Below, in pieces: positions 33,101 through 43,000 of a stretch of DNA of 64,000 nt (position 1 is the first letter of the stretch; each line of letters opens with the position of its first letter). The notes below the pieces were generated by a model. It did no database searches. It was given only the letters and a program-made list of their open reading frames with translations, and was not told the DNA's origin. Source of the stretch: Arbacia lixula (lineage: Eukaryota; Echinodermata; Echinoidea; Arbacioida; Arbaciidae); NCBI GenBank assembly GCA_963669155.1, contig OZ022584.1:4285724-4349723 (forward strand), in the 5' to 3' direction. A program made the position numbers and the translations under genes.

Positions 33101-34281
33101 ATTTGAAATTACGATTATTTTCGTGGTACGAAAAAAGAAAACTCGATCATTTATCGAAGATTATTTCCTCAAAACCGAATATTACGCTTTGTCGATTCCA
33201 GGGAAAGGTTAAATAGCCGCTCTCTCTCTAAAAAAAGACAAAGTCAGGGAACTTTCAGAATTAGGTCTGCAAAAGGGACGGGCTACCTTTAATGTCACTA
33301 TATCAGTGAAGATGCGAGTATGATGAGAGTGTATGTGGAAGGTCAAGGCTTGAATAGTGCATTCAAATTTCAACCTTGTTGAAACCCGACCAATTAAAAA
33401 CAAGGCCACAACTGCTCAGTTGTTTATCAGGGAGATAGTTACACTTGGGTCCGGGGTTGTAGCCACCGTAAGCCCAAAATAATCATGCCATCCGAATGTA
33501 AACATACGCCCCGCATCCAGGTATTTACCCCATGATGGGATGTTCCGTTTGCCCAAGCACCAAACTCAATGGATTGCGTGCGCACGAATGTACTTCCCGA
33601 ATGTAACATTAATCCTTGGTGAGGCACTTAACATTTGGTTTATGTATCTAGCTTTGGTTACTACTTTTTTTTCTCTTTGAGCTAGTCGTGGGAATGAATG
33701 GCAAATCGTTGATTTATTACCCTCTCGACACGCCACAGACCAAAGGCATGTCTACAAACTAATCAAAAACTAACCTTTGTTGCCATTTACGTTCATTCCA
33801 CAGTAACGATTAAACCCTTTGTGTGACAGACAAACAATATATCTATGTGTGTCAACTCAGCAAAAATTGATAATGTATACTATGCCTTATGAAAAGCATG
33901 GAGGCATTTTTAAAACATCATATCTATGTGTGTAGGATCAATGTATAAAGGTATTTAACCATTCAGCTCTTGCACGTTTTTAACTTTCTCTCTCCCATCT
34001 CAGGTCAGTCGATTGACAGGACGGGGTCGTACACCAGTGCTATCTGGGCCTTCATAGCGATGTATGTCGTCATCGCCCTGCTGTTCATCGCGGCACCCCT
34101 GTATCAACGGAGGTACGCGCCTCACCGCTATGTCCTCATGGACATACACCGACTCAAGAGAGCAACGCAATCACAACATGATCACGAAGCTCAAATCTTG
34201 AAATCAACTGAAATTAACCTAGATGGAAAGGACTGTCAGGAGGCAAATGACCAGGCTTATATCATTGAAACCTCACTGTAA
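17992..34281 (+). CDS. Gene B: MCT-like (SLC16-type) MFS transporter, six coding exons
   Basis: Coding exons are 17992-18151 (1a), 22830-23126, 29743-30224, 31283-31508, 32212-32355 and 34004-34281, with an alternative first exon 1b at 21225-21384. The spliced product is 528 aa with either first exon. All junctions are GT-AG and in phase. TM1 begins HWGW/YWGW, equivalent to the family's DGGWGW motif. Exon 2 holds TM2-TM5 with YFPNKNSSRASGIALSG, matching the second MCT signature. Exon 3 starts with TM6, then a long polar loop, then TM7; exons 4-6 hold TM8-TM12 and the tail. Near TM8 the residues matching the Asp/Arg pair of MCT1 appear to be T and K, so classical lactate transport should not be assumed. 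The tail ends ETSL, a class I PDZ-ligand pattern. Confidence 0.85.
18190..18560 (+). repeat. Local tandem duplication in gene B intron 1
   Basis: The segment starting aagctagttatagtcctgta at 18190 is repeated from 18408 (period about 218 bp), including the beginning of the TIR element and its poly-C run. The downstream copy (40120-40270) has one unit, so this arose after the segmental duplication. Confidence 0.75.
18532..19316. mobile_element. Foldback/MITE-like TIR element, upstream copy
   Basis: 785 bp with long imperfect inverted repeats of roughly 240 bp. The ends read AACACAACAAAAAAAGTAAG followed by a C-run and CCTAAGGAAAATAGC; the other end is the complement. TA flanks both ends, so a TA target duplication is likely. 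No coding capacity. Shared with 40243-41027, so insertion predates the duplication. Collinearity between the copies ends exactly here. Confidence 0.78.
19318..20035. repeat. Repeat family R, reverse-oriented copy with internal duplication
   Basis: Reverse orientation relative to 6040-7130 and 36010-36610. A block is partly repeated internally (19320-19500 and 19685-19870 both carry the gaaaacatgtc and gcacattgggcaatcatattt motifs). It starts directly at the segmental-duplication breakpoint. Confidence 0.65.
20036..21188. other. Gene B intron 1 / upstream region of exon 1b
   Basis: No gene. It contains an inverted pair of the short motif accgtgacggtgccgatat (near 20684-20700 and 21080-21100), related to direct copies near 54815 and 54890. 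If exon 1b is a true first exon its promoter should lie here, but I cannot recognise promoter elements with confidence. Confidence 0.5.
21225..21384 (+). CDS. Gene B exon 1b (second, diverged first coding exon)
   Basis: 160 nt from ATG, ending in phase 1 before donor GTGAGT. It encodes MTASIRQRLSAHWGWAVVAA and TM1, clearly homologous to exon 1a but diverged. A good acceptor (ttatttttgacag, ending 21188) lies 36 nt before the ATG, so a 5' UTR exon may splice to it. Joining exon 1a to that acceptor would hit TAG at 21239-21241, so 1a and 1b should be used alternatively. This is probably gene B's original first exon. Confidence 0.75.
21385..22314. other. Gene B intron between exon 1b and exon 2, no feature
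   Basis: AT-rich intron DNA with no recognisable repeat or coding signal up to the minisatellite at 22315. Confidence 0.55.
22315..22580. repeat. Degenerate minisatellite with palindromic CCATGG-type cores
   Basis: Four to five diverged units of roughly 60 bp, each pairing an attatcttgccaag block with a palindromic gtcgccatggcgac-like block. The array ends about 250 bp upstream of gene B exon 2. Confidence 0.7.
22830..23126 (+). CDS. Gene B exon 2
   Basis: 297 nt, phase 1 at both ends; acceptor GATTTACAG, donor GTAGGT. It encodes GWVGTFPVGLSVLVAPLAH (TM2), TM3, a Gly-rich TM4 with MFATYSIMYGVGTG, and the YFPNKNSSRASGIALSGCSI signature leading into TM5. Same length as gene C exon 2. Confidence 0.85.
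23540..24350 (+). pseudogene. Decayed LINE C-terminus with zinc knuckle and REL-type endonuclease
   Basis: Conceptual translation in shifting frames gives EFHTMAYVQMRKKGYELVNQ, then VLKFLVN, then CNHYHGRETLKHVLNHC (a Cys/His cluster) followed by LLFELTILFELGIERVHQYK and DKYASLI. This order of a Cys/His cluster followed by a restriction-enzyme-like endonuclease core with ELT is typical of the C-terminus of R2/NeSL/Hero-type LINEs. Stops and frameshifts show it is dead. Lies in gene B intron 2. Confidence 0.6.
24351..25270. other. Gene B intron 2, AT-rich DNA including first copy of a 185-bp repeat
   Basis: No gene. The segment 25006-25192 recurs at 25859-26042. Short open frames show no recognised protein. 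Confidence 0.5.
25006..26042 (+). repeat. Pair of ~185-bp direct repeats flanking LINE sequence
   Basis: 25006-25192 and 25859-26042 are nearly identical direct repeats (both run from aatgaaggcgccccgccttc to ccaatgtaattgacagct). They bracket the reverse-transcriptase remnant and look like a partial internal duplication within the retroelement or a later local duplication. Confidence 0.75.
25300..26435 (+). mobile_element. CR1/L2-like LINE 3' fragment
   Basis: From about 25317 to 25575 one frame is open and reads IGVILDSQLVWSKHNETL, ISRSISCVRRIKHLAP, LYYALILSYIE and LQNRYARFVLN, the region C-terminal to the RT in CR1/L2-type elements. Later parts are broken. The 3' end near 26400-26435 carries an ATGAATAAATAAAT-like short repeat tail, usual for this group. 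Confidence 0.65.
26436..28012. mobile_element. Non-autonomous DNA transposon with ~90-bp TIRs
   Basis: 1577 bp. The ends are GGGTCAGTCCACGTCAAATC and the complement of GGGTCAACCCACGTGAAATT. The inverted repeat extends about 90 bp and includes AACCCGACC, TTCAATTTTCTTCAAA and CACCAAATGTTCCCCC. The flanks share aaat (26432-26435 and 28013-28016), a possible 4-bp target duplication. No transposase frame. Inserted at the 3' tail of the LINE fragment in gene B intron 2. Confidence 0.75.
28013..28845. other. Gene B intron 2, unique DNA
   Basis: No gene or repeat recognised between the TIR element and the Tc1-like remnant. Confidence 0.5.
28848..29696 (-). mobile_element. Internally deleted Tc1/mariner element with long TIRs
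   Basis: 849 bp flanked by TA. Inverted repeats of roughly 230 bp (AAYTGGCCAGYAAAAGAAAG at the tips) enclose a remnant of a transposase. The right end is about 45 bp from the acceptor of gene B exon 3. Confidence 0.82.
29129..29536 (-). pseudogene. Tc1-like transposase C-terminal fragment
   Basis: Minus-strand frame of 135 codons containing LFQQDNARPHTA (second catalytic Asp) and SPDLNPIEHLWDELGRRV (third acidic residue, D34E-type spacing). The N-terminal helix-turn-helix and first catalytic Asp are missing through internal deletion. The first ~30 codons overlap the inverted repeat. Not an active transposase. Confidence 0.85.
29743..30224 (+). CDS. Gene B exon 3
   Basis: 482 nt, phase 1 in and phase 0 out; acceptor CTTTTTCTGCAG, donor GTAAAG. 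It encodes PLVSHLISKFGWRMTLRI, then TM6, a hydrophilic loop of roughly 80 residues rich in charged residues, and PLARLLLKAFTYPEM leading into TM7, ending DGFYYINM. The Tc1-like element ends only about 45 bp upstream of the acceptor. Confidence 0.85.
31283..31508 (+). CDS. Gene B exon 4
   Basis: 226 nt, identical in structure to 1041-1266. One amino-acid difference from gene A is visible (MVVHS here, MVVRS in A). Donor GTAAGC. Confidence 0.85.
32212..32355 (+). CDS. Gene B exon 5
   Basis: 144 nt, phase 1 in and out, donor GTAAGT. TM10-TM11 region with RFTTPVYLC. A C-rich pyrimidine tract precedes the acceptor, as in genes A and C. Confidence 0.85.
34004..34281 (+). CDS. Gene B exon 6 (terminal coding exon)
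   Basis: 278 nt to TAA. TM12, basic juxtamembrane stretch and acidic tail ending ETSL. Over its first ~165 nt it differs from gene C exon 6 at only six synonymous positions. It shares four synonymous bases with C against gene A, although the rest of B is far closer to A. Confidence 0.85.
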
Positions 34282-35001
34282 TAACAACGGAATGATTTGG
34301 AACAATCAGTCCCTAAATACGCGTATGTATGTTTGTGTGTGTGTATGCAGGGATGTGTGTGTTTGTGTGTTTGTGTGTGTGTGTCCCCCTTTCCCTCCAA
34401 GATCCGCCACTGCAGGCAAAGCCATGCTTACAATGTCATTTCTCTCTAGCAACATGCATGAATCTCTTGTTATTTAGAAAAGAGTTGACACAAATCACAA
34501 AATTGCACGAACCTACACCAGATTGGGTGCGACCGAGGCGAGGATATCTTCTTGTCGGCTTTCCGCCTGATGTTAGTCCACAGGATACTGACCATACCAT
34601 ACGTTCCTGTCCACATACGCCATTCAATTTTCGCTGATTGTTATTTGAACAAAAGGTGACAAAAATCATAAAAGTGCAACCTACAACAGATTGGAAGGCA
34701 ATTAAGGCGAGGCTACTTGAGGCTTGATAATATTAAAAAGTGTGTTTCCCCTTTTAGGGAAACTGTCGTTTTCTCTCTCTTTCTCCTGATACTATATTAA
34801 TAGATGAATGACTGAATTAACGAATATGTTTATTGTCCACAATAATCACGTGGCGATGTTCCTTTCAACAGCATTACATAGTATTGACAAACAGTACAAG
34901 TGTACATTGACATTTAGATAATGTATGCATGGATATAGACATTGCATATATGACATCAAGACAGTAGTCTATGCAGCAACATGATATATATATGTCAGTG
35001 C

Positions 35002-35725
35002 AGGGATGTGTTAGGAAAGGATATGAAACAACATTCTTTCTTTGAGCCCATGCGTGGCACCGCCGAAAAATTGCGTGGTCTCAGCATGTGCTTTTCACGT
35101 GTTTTAACAATAACGAACACGATTGCCTAGCAACGGTTTCTCAGAGAGAACAAAAGAAATGTAGAGTCTTATTTCGCTTGTCCACTTCTGTTGGATTGCA
35201 TCAATACTTTTGTGAGGAAAAGAGATATCAGCGAACAAAAATAAACAGTTTTTTAAAGTAAAATATCTCATTTGCACGCAAATTCACGCAAACTCTGTTA
35301 ATGAAAGTAAGCAGCTTAATATATGATTTTGATAATGATTGAATCCGACATTTCCGGAAATCTCCGGAAAGTGAAGAAATTTGTTCATTATGTAAGTAAG
35401 AATATTATCTTATATCTCCGTTTGTGCATCATTCAACAATTATTTAGAAGAAAAACGAATACAGGATCTTTAGAGGTGTTGCCCCTTAACTTTCTTGAAA
35501 ATTGCAAAAAAATGTGATAAGAAACACAGCTTCGAGAAACAAAACAGGCAATTAAAGATACTGCTTTCCAAGTTGACGATAGCAAAATGACGGTGCCGCG
35601 CATGGGACTTCAAAGCATTGCAGTGATTGTGGAATGCTTTTGACATTCATTAGCACGCTTTAGTATCCATACAGATGTTTGAATATATTATGGTTGAGTT
35701 GTCCCTCCTTCCTAACACATCCCTG
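35002..35725 (-). mobile_element. hAT-like non-autonomous element, inverted copy in B-C intergenic DNA
   Basis: 724 bp, the reverse complement of 5300-6024 with few differences. It is flanked by the 8-bp duplication gtcagtgc (34994-35001, 35726-35733). The corresponding position near 5058 in the other copy is empty and has one gtcagtgc. It sits directly beside a (GT)n microsatellite. Confidence 0.85.
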
Positions 35726-35735
35726 GTCAGTGCGT

Positions 35736-35768
<33 letters not shown>

Positions 35769-36009
35769 TGAGGGTAGACTTCATGACAATTGGGTTGAAT
35801 ATACACCTGTCCCTAGATCTGTGATGAAGAGAACAAATATTTGAACATCATGACATAGCTCTGACCTCCATGTTATGATAAAGTTGATCTCATTGTATGT
35901 AGATTTTCTACTCGTGAGGCTATAATGTTACAATGTTGTCTTGCATTAATCATGGACCTATCATGGATAGACTGCGCTCGGAATGACTTCCTTTGATCTA
36001 TGATGACCG

Positions 36010-36610
36010 CCGCCTCATAAAAAATCAAGATATCCAGGTGTTTCAAACAATACGCTGTATTTCTAATTAGGCAGTGCCTACTCTGAATAACAAAATAAAA
36101 TCTGGTTTGAGAAATATGTCAACCGTTCAGCCTTCGCTGGGAGTTCATAGCTGATCTTATTACACACACTAGAAGTTAGATTGGGGGTGAGCGAAGGGAA
36201 ATTTTGATAAAATTGTAGAAAGAATTTGGTCCGTAACTTTTTCTGACATCTCCGCACATGAAATCGAGGTTGTTTCCGTGGAAGGTGAAATACTCAATAA
36301 ACGATTTACAAGATATTTGTAAGGAAATATGATTGCCCAATGTGCTATATGGACATGTTTTCGACAGTATTCTCGATTTCTCAAAAAAACAACAACAACG
36401 AAGCAACAATATAATCTGAAATTCACAGAATCGTATCATTATACGATGTTCTTCTACTGCACATGCACTTCTGTACATGAAGTGGTTCTGAAATCTTCTG
36501 CGTATACGGAATATATATTCCTCTAAATCCAAAATATGTCATGCTTGTTTTGCGGCGGATCTCCCTCGAACAACGAACCAAACGCGTAAAATATTCCATT
36601 GTGATATCAA
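36010..36610. repeat. Repeat family R, downstream copy
   Basis: Uninterrupted partner of 6040-7130 in the duplicated block. It shows the empty site for the GC-rich element near 36330. The same family is found in reverse orientation at 19318-20030. Confidence 0.65.
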
Positions 36611-38748
36611 TGCACGCGACTGCTGTAGGAATAAATTAAACATTCCTTACACCTCTCTGCATTAATATATCAACCACCACCATCTTCCCGCCCCTCCCAA
36701 AATGCACCCCAATACAATTATAATGAACGTGGTTTAATTTTTTTCTTTTAATTGAAATACATGTAGGTATTTATTTTAAATGAAAACAATTCATTCGTAC
36801 ATTTTTGCTCTGACGAAATACCATTTTCATTTGAAACACATTAATCTTAATCTAAATGTTGAATTTATTTTTTTTGGTAACTGATAAAATACTTTCCGTC
36901 CTTCTTTCTTCAGTGCTCCGTTAATTTAAACAAAAATCTTAATTTCATTTAAAAACATATCTACACCAGACTCTTAAAGTAATCATTTTGTATATACTCC
37001 AAAAAGCAATAGTTAAAACATCTCATGTGGTGGAAAGAACATTTCCATGATTTTGCACTGAATAATATATCTTGAATTGTATCTATATCATATGATAATG
37101 CATCAAAATTGACGAATAAACAGAGTAAATATAATATATTTTATTACATGAGGAATGGAATGAGAAAGAAACTCATAACATGAACTCAACTGCAGCTAAT
37201 GATTGTTATTTGTGTCACATATATTACATAACGTACGATTACACAGCTGAATTACAAAGACGTTTAAATATGAGCTTTTTCCCAACTCATTGTTCATATG
37301 TGTCTATCATATTGCTTTATATTGCATTGTCACGTTATTGTGCTGTGGATAGTAAATTTCCATGATTTTGGACTGAATAAAAGATCTTGTATCTGTTTTA
37401 ATGTAGTATCATGATGTAAGCCGCGGCACGTACTACACTATGTGATGTCATCCTGTTATTATATTAATTGGTGTGGCAGTATAGGATTTACCGCTCAGTT
37501 TTGGCAGTTTTGAACTCAAAAACATTAAATGAGATTCAAACTTTATTTGGTGCGGGCAATGTGGGCCGAAAGCTTTTTCATTTGACCTTTTCTCTATTGA
37601 AATGGTCGTCTTGATGTTACGTTCCTACTAAATGTAGCGTAATTTGTAATATGATTTAAAAAGGACACTTGTCATGCAATCAAATCAATGGATATGCCTC
37701 ACTTTTTACGGTCAATATTTACAAGCAATCGAATATTGTCCTTTGGATCCGTCATTATCTTATCGTCTTCACTTCAGTGTCAAACCATGAACTAGTTTTG
37801 GAATCGCTGTGCATGTATACACAGTGTTATTGTGACTCCAAGCTTTGATTAGCCCCATTTCAGAGATAGTGAGGTGGTATTGTATGTGTACCACATCATT
37901 AGAATGTTTCCACTGTTCATTCGGAGGTGTTTGAAAGGGGGAGGGCGCTCTTAACACTGTGTATTGCAGCTAGATGTCATGTGGGTGTCTTCGGAGTGTA
38001 CCTCCATGGCTCAACATTTTGCGCTGTGTCTATCCCATGTCTGTTCAAGGATACACTTCATACATCCTTGGTCTATCGTTGGCCATCTAGGTCACAATTC
38101 GCGTAGTCGACGTATGTTAAGGCCCTAAACCTCAAATTGCACCTAAACCGCAAATCGCCGCCTAAGCTTGTAGAATATGACCAAGGACCGTGCGCGCGCG
38201 TATGAGGTATGAACACAGAGGGCGGCAAACATAAATCGCAAAAGGATGGAAGTTGAAGAGTGAGGGACTGAGAACAAGGGCGCTGATCTCAATTTTATGA
38301 GACATGTAGGTGTTGATATATGTATTTATTAATTAATTTATTCATTTTTTATCTATTTATTAAAATGTTTTACCAGAATGCTCATTCAACATAAAGTAGG
38401 TCTCCCTTAGGACCCTATTATTATTACATTGTATTGTTCCTCTTGTTTGTTGGTTTGGGACTTTTGGTTATGGCGGGAGTTGGGCAACTTAGGCTGTGCA
38501 TAGTGCTGTTTTTTGTATCCCTATAAATTTCCTCCTAGCACAATCTAACGCCTTTAGATGCCTTTCGGTTTAAGCAAAGGAAGAGAGAAAGGGACGAAAT
38601 GAAAGGGGGAAATAAAGAAAGAATCCATGTAAACATTTTAAAAAATATTTAGTTTATTTCATTTTGAACTTGAATGCAAAATGTTACCACGTTAGTGAAT
38701 CCATGTACTCATATTATTACAGTTATAGTCAGTAGCACGAAATAGTTG

Positions 38749-38940
38749 TAATAGTAGTAGTAGTAGTAGTAGTAGTGGTGATGCATAGTTTACTTAGTTA
38801 CAATTAACCGACAATATACAGTTTATTTCTTTGTAGAGATTTTGATATTGAACAGGATACAAAAACATGGGTTACTATTATATTCCTGTGCATGTTTTAA
38901 ATTTCTGTGCAGCCCAGATTCCAACAGCAAAAAATCATTG
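38749..38940. mobile_element. SINE/LINE-tail-like insertion with (TAG)n end
   Basis: About 192 bp present only in the downstream duplication copy; the equivalent point near 9714 is uninterrupted. It begins with (TAG)n. A trinucleotide run at one end suggests a short retroelement copy inserted in minus orientation. No clear target duplication is seen. Confidence 0.45.
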
Positions 38941-39920
38941 CAATGATATGATTTGAAATATAAAGTTCCTTTATCACCATTAAAAGAAAACAAAAAAATA
39001 CCCGCTAATGTAGCATTCTGATGGATTGACAGCAATCGGTGGCCTACCTTGAGAGATTATTTTCACAATTGAGTGCCTGTCCTTTGAGAGCAGTAACGGC
39101 ATGTCATCCAAAGTGATTAACTATCTAATAAGTGATTCATACTTCAAAGCTATATTCCATGATTAAAAGTCACGACTCGCCCCAATTGTAATATTTCATT
39201 TCTTTTTAGCGGGAGAATACAATCTTTTTCTTTGATGATATTGACGGCATAATGTTTATGTGAACAGTTTACTGATGATATTCAAGTTTAGAGAAATAAA
39301 AGCAAGAAGTAAAAGAATTGATGCGTTCTTGTTTTTTTTTTACATCAATTACCCTGTCCGACCCTTCCTCTCTATTCCCGTCCTAAGACAACTCACATTT
39401 ACAATAACACATACATTCAATCACACATACATACACAACCACACAAACAGGTACACATCCAGACACATGTACACACACACACACACTGACACACACACAC
39501 ACACACAAAACATTATTTTGACAAAGTATTAGACAACCAGAAGATGAAAACGACAAACGTCGGCGACATATTATAATAGGCATTATTTTGACCGAAGTGG
39601 CCAACCATAATTTGGTCTGGCTAGCAGCTGCGGGTCGAAAGGTGCATGCTTGTGTACTGATATACTGTGTATGTGCTGGGGGCGGAGAAGGACGGGAAGT
39701 TATGACTTGATAAACAGTCGATTCCCGATCAATTTACACAGCCATCTCGATACCAGACATTGCATAATACGATGATAACAGCGACCTTTGCATTGTCGGT
39801 CATTTCCCTGTGATTATTCTGTGCGTCTATGAACAAAATACTGTACGTCAGATAGGTGAGCGGAGCAGTCTTTTGTCTTGTAGAAATCGAGCTAGCACTC
39901 GGGGCTGCTGTCGGGCGGCA

Positions 39921-40080
39921 ATGGGGGCGTCGATGAGACAGCGACTCGATGCTCATTGGGGCTGGGTCGTCGTGGTTGCAGTCTTCCTCCTCTTTACGGT
40001 GATGTTCGGTATCATGTATTCATACGGGCTACTTTTTGTGGAGTTCCGGAAGGAGTTTGGAAGCAGTGCTTTGAGTACAG
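39921..40080 (+). CDS. Gene C exon 1
   Basis: 160 nt from ATG (context cggcaATGg) to donor GTGAGA, phase 1. Differs from gene B exon 1a at a few residues (DAHWGW for DAYWGW, FRKEF for FQKEF). Probably the source of exon 1a. Confidence 0.85.
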
Positions 40081-43000
40081 GTGAGAACAATCATATCGGG
40101 TTTTCTTTCGGGCATGCAAAGCTAATTATAGTCCTGTACAAGTTGAAGCAAGTCGTCACATGCATTCAATGTCGTATATTGAATTATCTACCTTAAAAGA
40201 AAAACACTTGTTTGTGTTTCATAGGAAAACAACGTCCTCCTAAACACAACAAAAAAAGTAAGTCCCCCCCCCCCCCCACACACACACACACACCTAAGGA
40301 AAATAGCATAACTTTTTATCGAAGAGGTTTTGGGCAATATAATTTGGCAGGATTGTTTCTTAACTTATTGACTAACTTCTATGTGAAAATCACATTAATT
40401 CAATGAGTCATGCATGAGTGGGCACAGTTTAAAGGCAGAAATTTAATTTGTCAAAAGTCACAAGAGTAATTGTTAATGCCGTTTTAACAGTACATTTTGG
40501 CTTTTTTTGTGCGATTTTTAAAGTGTATTCACTCAACCATGACACGAAAATAACTTCTTATGTTTACATAAGAGGTCATGTTACATCTTTGTCAAAATAT
40601 GCAGATTATTATTTTTTCATAAAAATATAGGGCTTTTAAAAGTTTCAAACTCAAGGGGGATGAGCATTTGTTAAATGGTGCTCACTCAACCGGAACAATG
40701 GGTTGAGTGTCGGGATCGGTGTAAGTGCATCGAGAAATGGATGAAAAACAATGAAAGGACATAAATTATGCACTAGAAATGGAATTCATCAAAAATTCAT
40801 ATAACAGAATCCTAAAATTACCCTTGCGACTTTTGAAAAGTGAAACTTTTGCCTTTAAAATGTGCCCACTCATGCATGACTGATTGGATGAATGTGATTT
40901 TCACACAGAAGTTAGTCAATAAGTTAAAAAACAATCCTGCCAAATTATTTTGCCCAAAGCCTCTTCGATAAAAAAAAAGTTATGCTATTTTGCTTGGGGG
41001 GGGGGGACTTATTTTTTTTGTTGTGTTTATATGCTTGAATTACCGCATCTCGGTATAATATTGAGAGTACGCGTATCACTCTTGGTAGCGATATCATTTA
41101 TATGACACTCATGTTTTGCATGCTTCCACCCACATCCGCTGCAATTGGTTTTAATCTTTCAACCAATTCTCGAATATACTGCTATGAATATTATTGTTGT
41201 ATAAATGTTGATCATCGCTTGCGTAGAATAGGATGTTCCATGTACTGAATACCAAAGTGGTATTGTCGCATGCATTATGCAGGATTGTGTTTTCTTGAGG
41301 ACATACCCATGTTACAGGCTACGTTTGGATTCTCTCTCTACGAATTACGAAAATTCCGCGATTAACGGCGCTGTCATTCAAATGTCGATCCTCGCCAATA
41401 TATGTCAGGCTTATACATGTACAGAATACCAGAGTGACGTCGTAGCATGCATTGTCACACAGGGTTGTTTTTGGTACGCCTTATCTGCGCGCCCAAGTTA
41501 CAGCTCACTTTTGTATTACTAGGCCGGGAGCCCAGGAGATTTATTCATATGAAAAGGGCCCATAGGTCGAAAAGGTTAACCCTGAACATCACAAAAATGT
41601 TTTGCTGGCAAGGTGTATCCGATGCTTTCCCGCCAAAATCAACACATGTATGACGTCACTACCGGAAAGCCCTTTTTCAAAACTGGTAGGAACATAATTC
41701 ACGGTGCCCTCTTAATAAAGATGTTAAAAACACATATTTTTCTGCTCAATTATCTAACTTGCTTGGTACGTTCCGCTTGCCTAGTACATGGTCAACATCG
41801 TCACTACTACCCCCTCCCCTTCCCCTCTCTCTCTCTACGTTCTCAAGGGGTAAGTGCACATTAACCTCCGCGAGAGGAATAAACGAACTATCATTGCTTG
41901 GACGGTGGTATAGCTGTTTCATGGGGAATATTTCTTCAGTTACAAAAGTCATACCACATCAGTTATCAAATATTTGCACCACAGACAGATGATAGCTTGT
42001 GGGAGGCATTTATTAAGGTACAGTTCTACGCCAGTAAAGCTCTATTTGCATGATTAGGCATCACGAATTTTCGATATTGTGTCCGTCATGCCATTTTATC
42101 TGCGTTGCATTAGCATTTGCATTAAATTGTTATTTGGGCAACGTAAATAAATCTGTGTCAGATCATTTTTAAAGTATAACTGCAAACTCCCCCCCCCCTC
42201 CCCCCCCCCCCCCCAACAGAGGTGACCACTGCACGCCTTCGTCGTTGTTCTCACCCCGATCATCACAATCGCCGGAAAAACATGGATGATTGCGCCCATA
42301 TACCAGGCAACTGAGTTCCTTTATACATTAAGGATAGTAATGGTTTATCATTACGTGAAAATGGCGGAACCGTTCTGCCATCACCACTGAATGTACATTT
42401 CACGTAATGTTCATGATTTTGAAACAAATCATTCCTGGTATCCTGAAATCAAACTGGAATGGGACCATCACTTATGACATGACGGAACTGCACACATTAC
42501 TGGTTTCGTAGTCCTTACCACTTCTACCTCTTAGGTGTAAACCAAACAATTTCAATATTAATTTTAAAGATGAAATCGCGTGATTTATCATAATTCTTTG
42601 ATTGCACTATGTAAATGTAGCGGTATTTTTATTGATGCAAACCGGCTTTCCGGAAGTCAGCTCATATTCTTTGGTCATTTTGACGGGACGGCCACGGCTG
42701 TGTACACGACCTGCCATGCATCAATACATTTTTACAATGTGTACATCTGTTATATCCATATTTAATGTTTAAAAAGCAGAAGAGATGCAAATAATATAAC
42801 AAGTTTAAGCAAAAACGTTTCAAGCAAGTTTCAAGTTTCAGGGGGGGGGGGGGGGGACGCGTCCCCCCCCCCCCCCAACCATTTCGAGGGGGGGGGGGGG
42901 ACACACACAATATCAAATGTCTCCCCCCCCCACTATTTTCGGTCCTGTACCCCTAAAATATCATCATCACCCCCCCCCCCCCGAAATGGTGGGGGACGCG

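Larger units (their letters stand above)
30225..34003. other. Gene B introns 3-5
   Basis: Intron DNA of 30225-31282, 31509-32211 and 32356-34003, collinear with gene A introns. Relative to A there is a small insertion near 33580-33720; otherwise no feature beyond the C-rich tract before exon 5. Confidence 0.7.
34282..39920. other. B-C intergenic region, no host gene
   Basis: Non-coding. Holds the hAT-like element 35002-35725, a (GT)n tract at about 35738-35766, repeat family R, an approximately 450-bp deletion point near 37705, the (TAG)n-linked insertion 38749-38940 and (CA)n at about 39470-39510. The DNA just before 39921 should contain the gene C promoter and 5' UTR, but no motif is clear. 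Confidence 0.65.
30242..41027 (+). repeat. Tandem segmental duplication, downstream copy
   Basis: Partner of 1-19316. It is shorter because it lacks the LINE, GC-rich and C-tract insertions of the upstream copy and has lost about 450 bp near 37.7 kb. It has its own hAT-like insertion (35002-35725) and a (TAG)n-linked insertion (38749-38940). It carries gene B exons 4-6, the B-C intergenic DNA and gene C exon 1. Confidence 0.92.
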
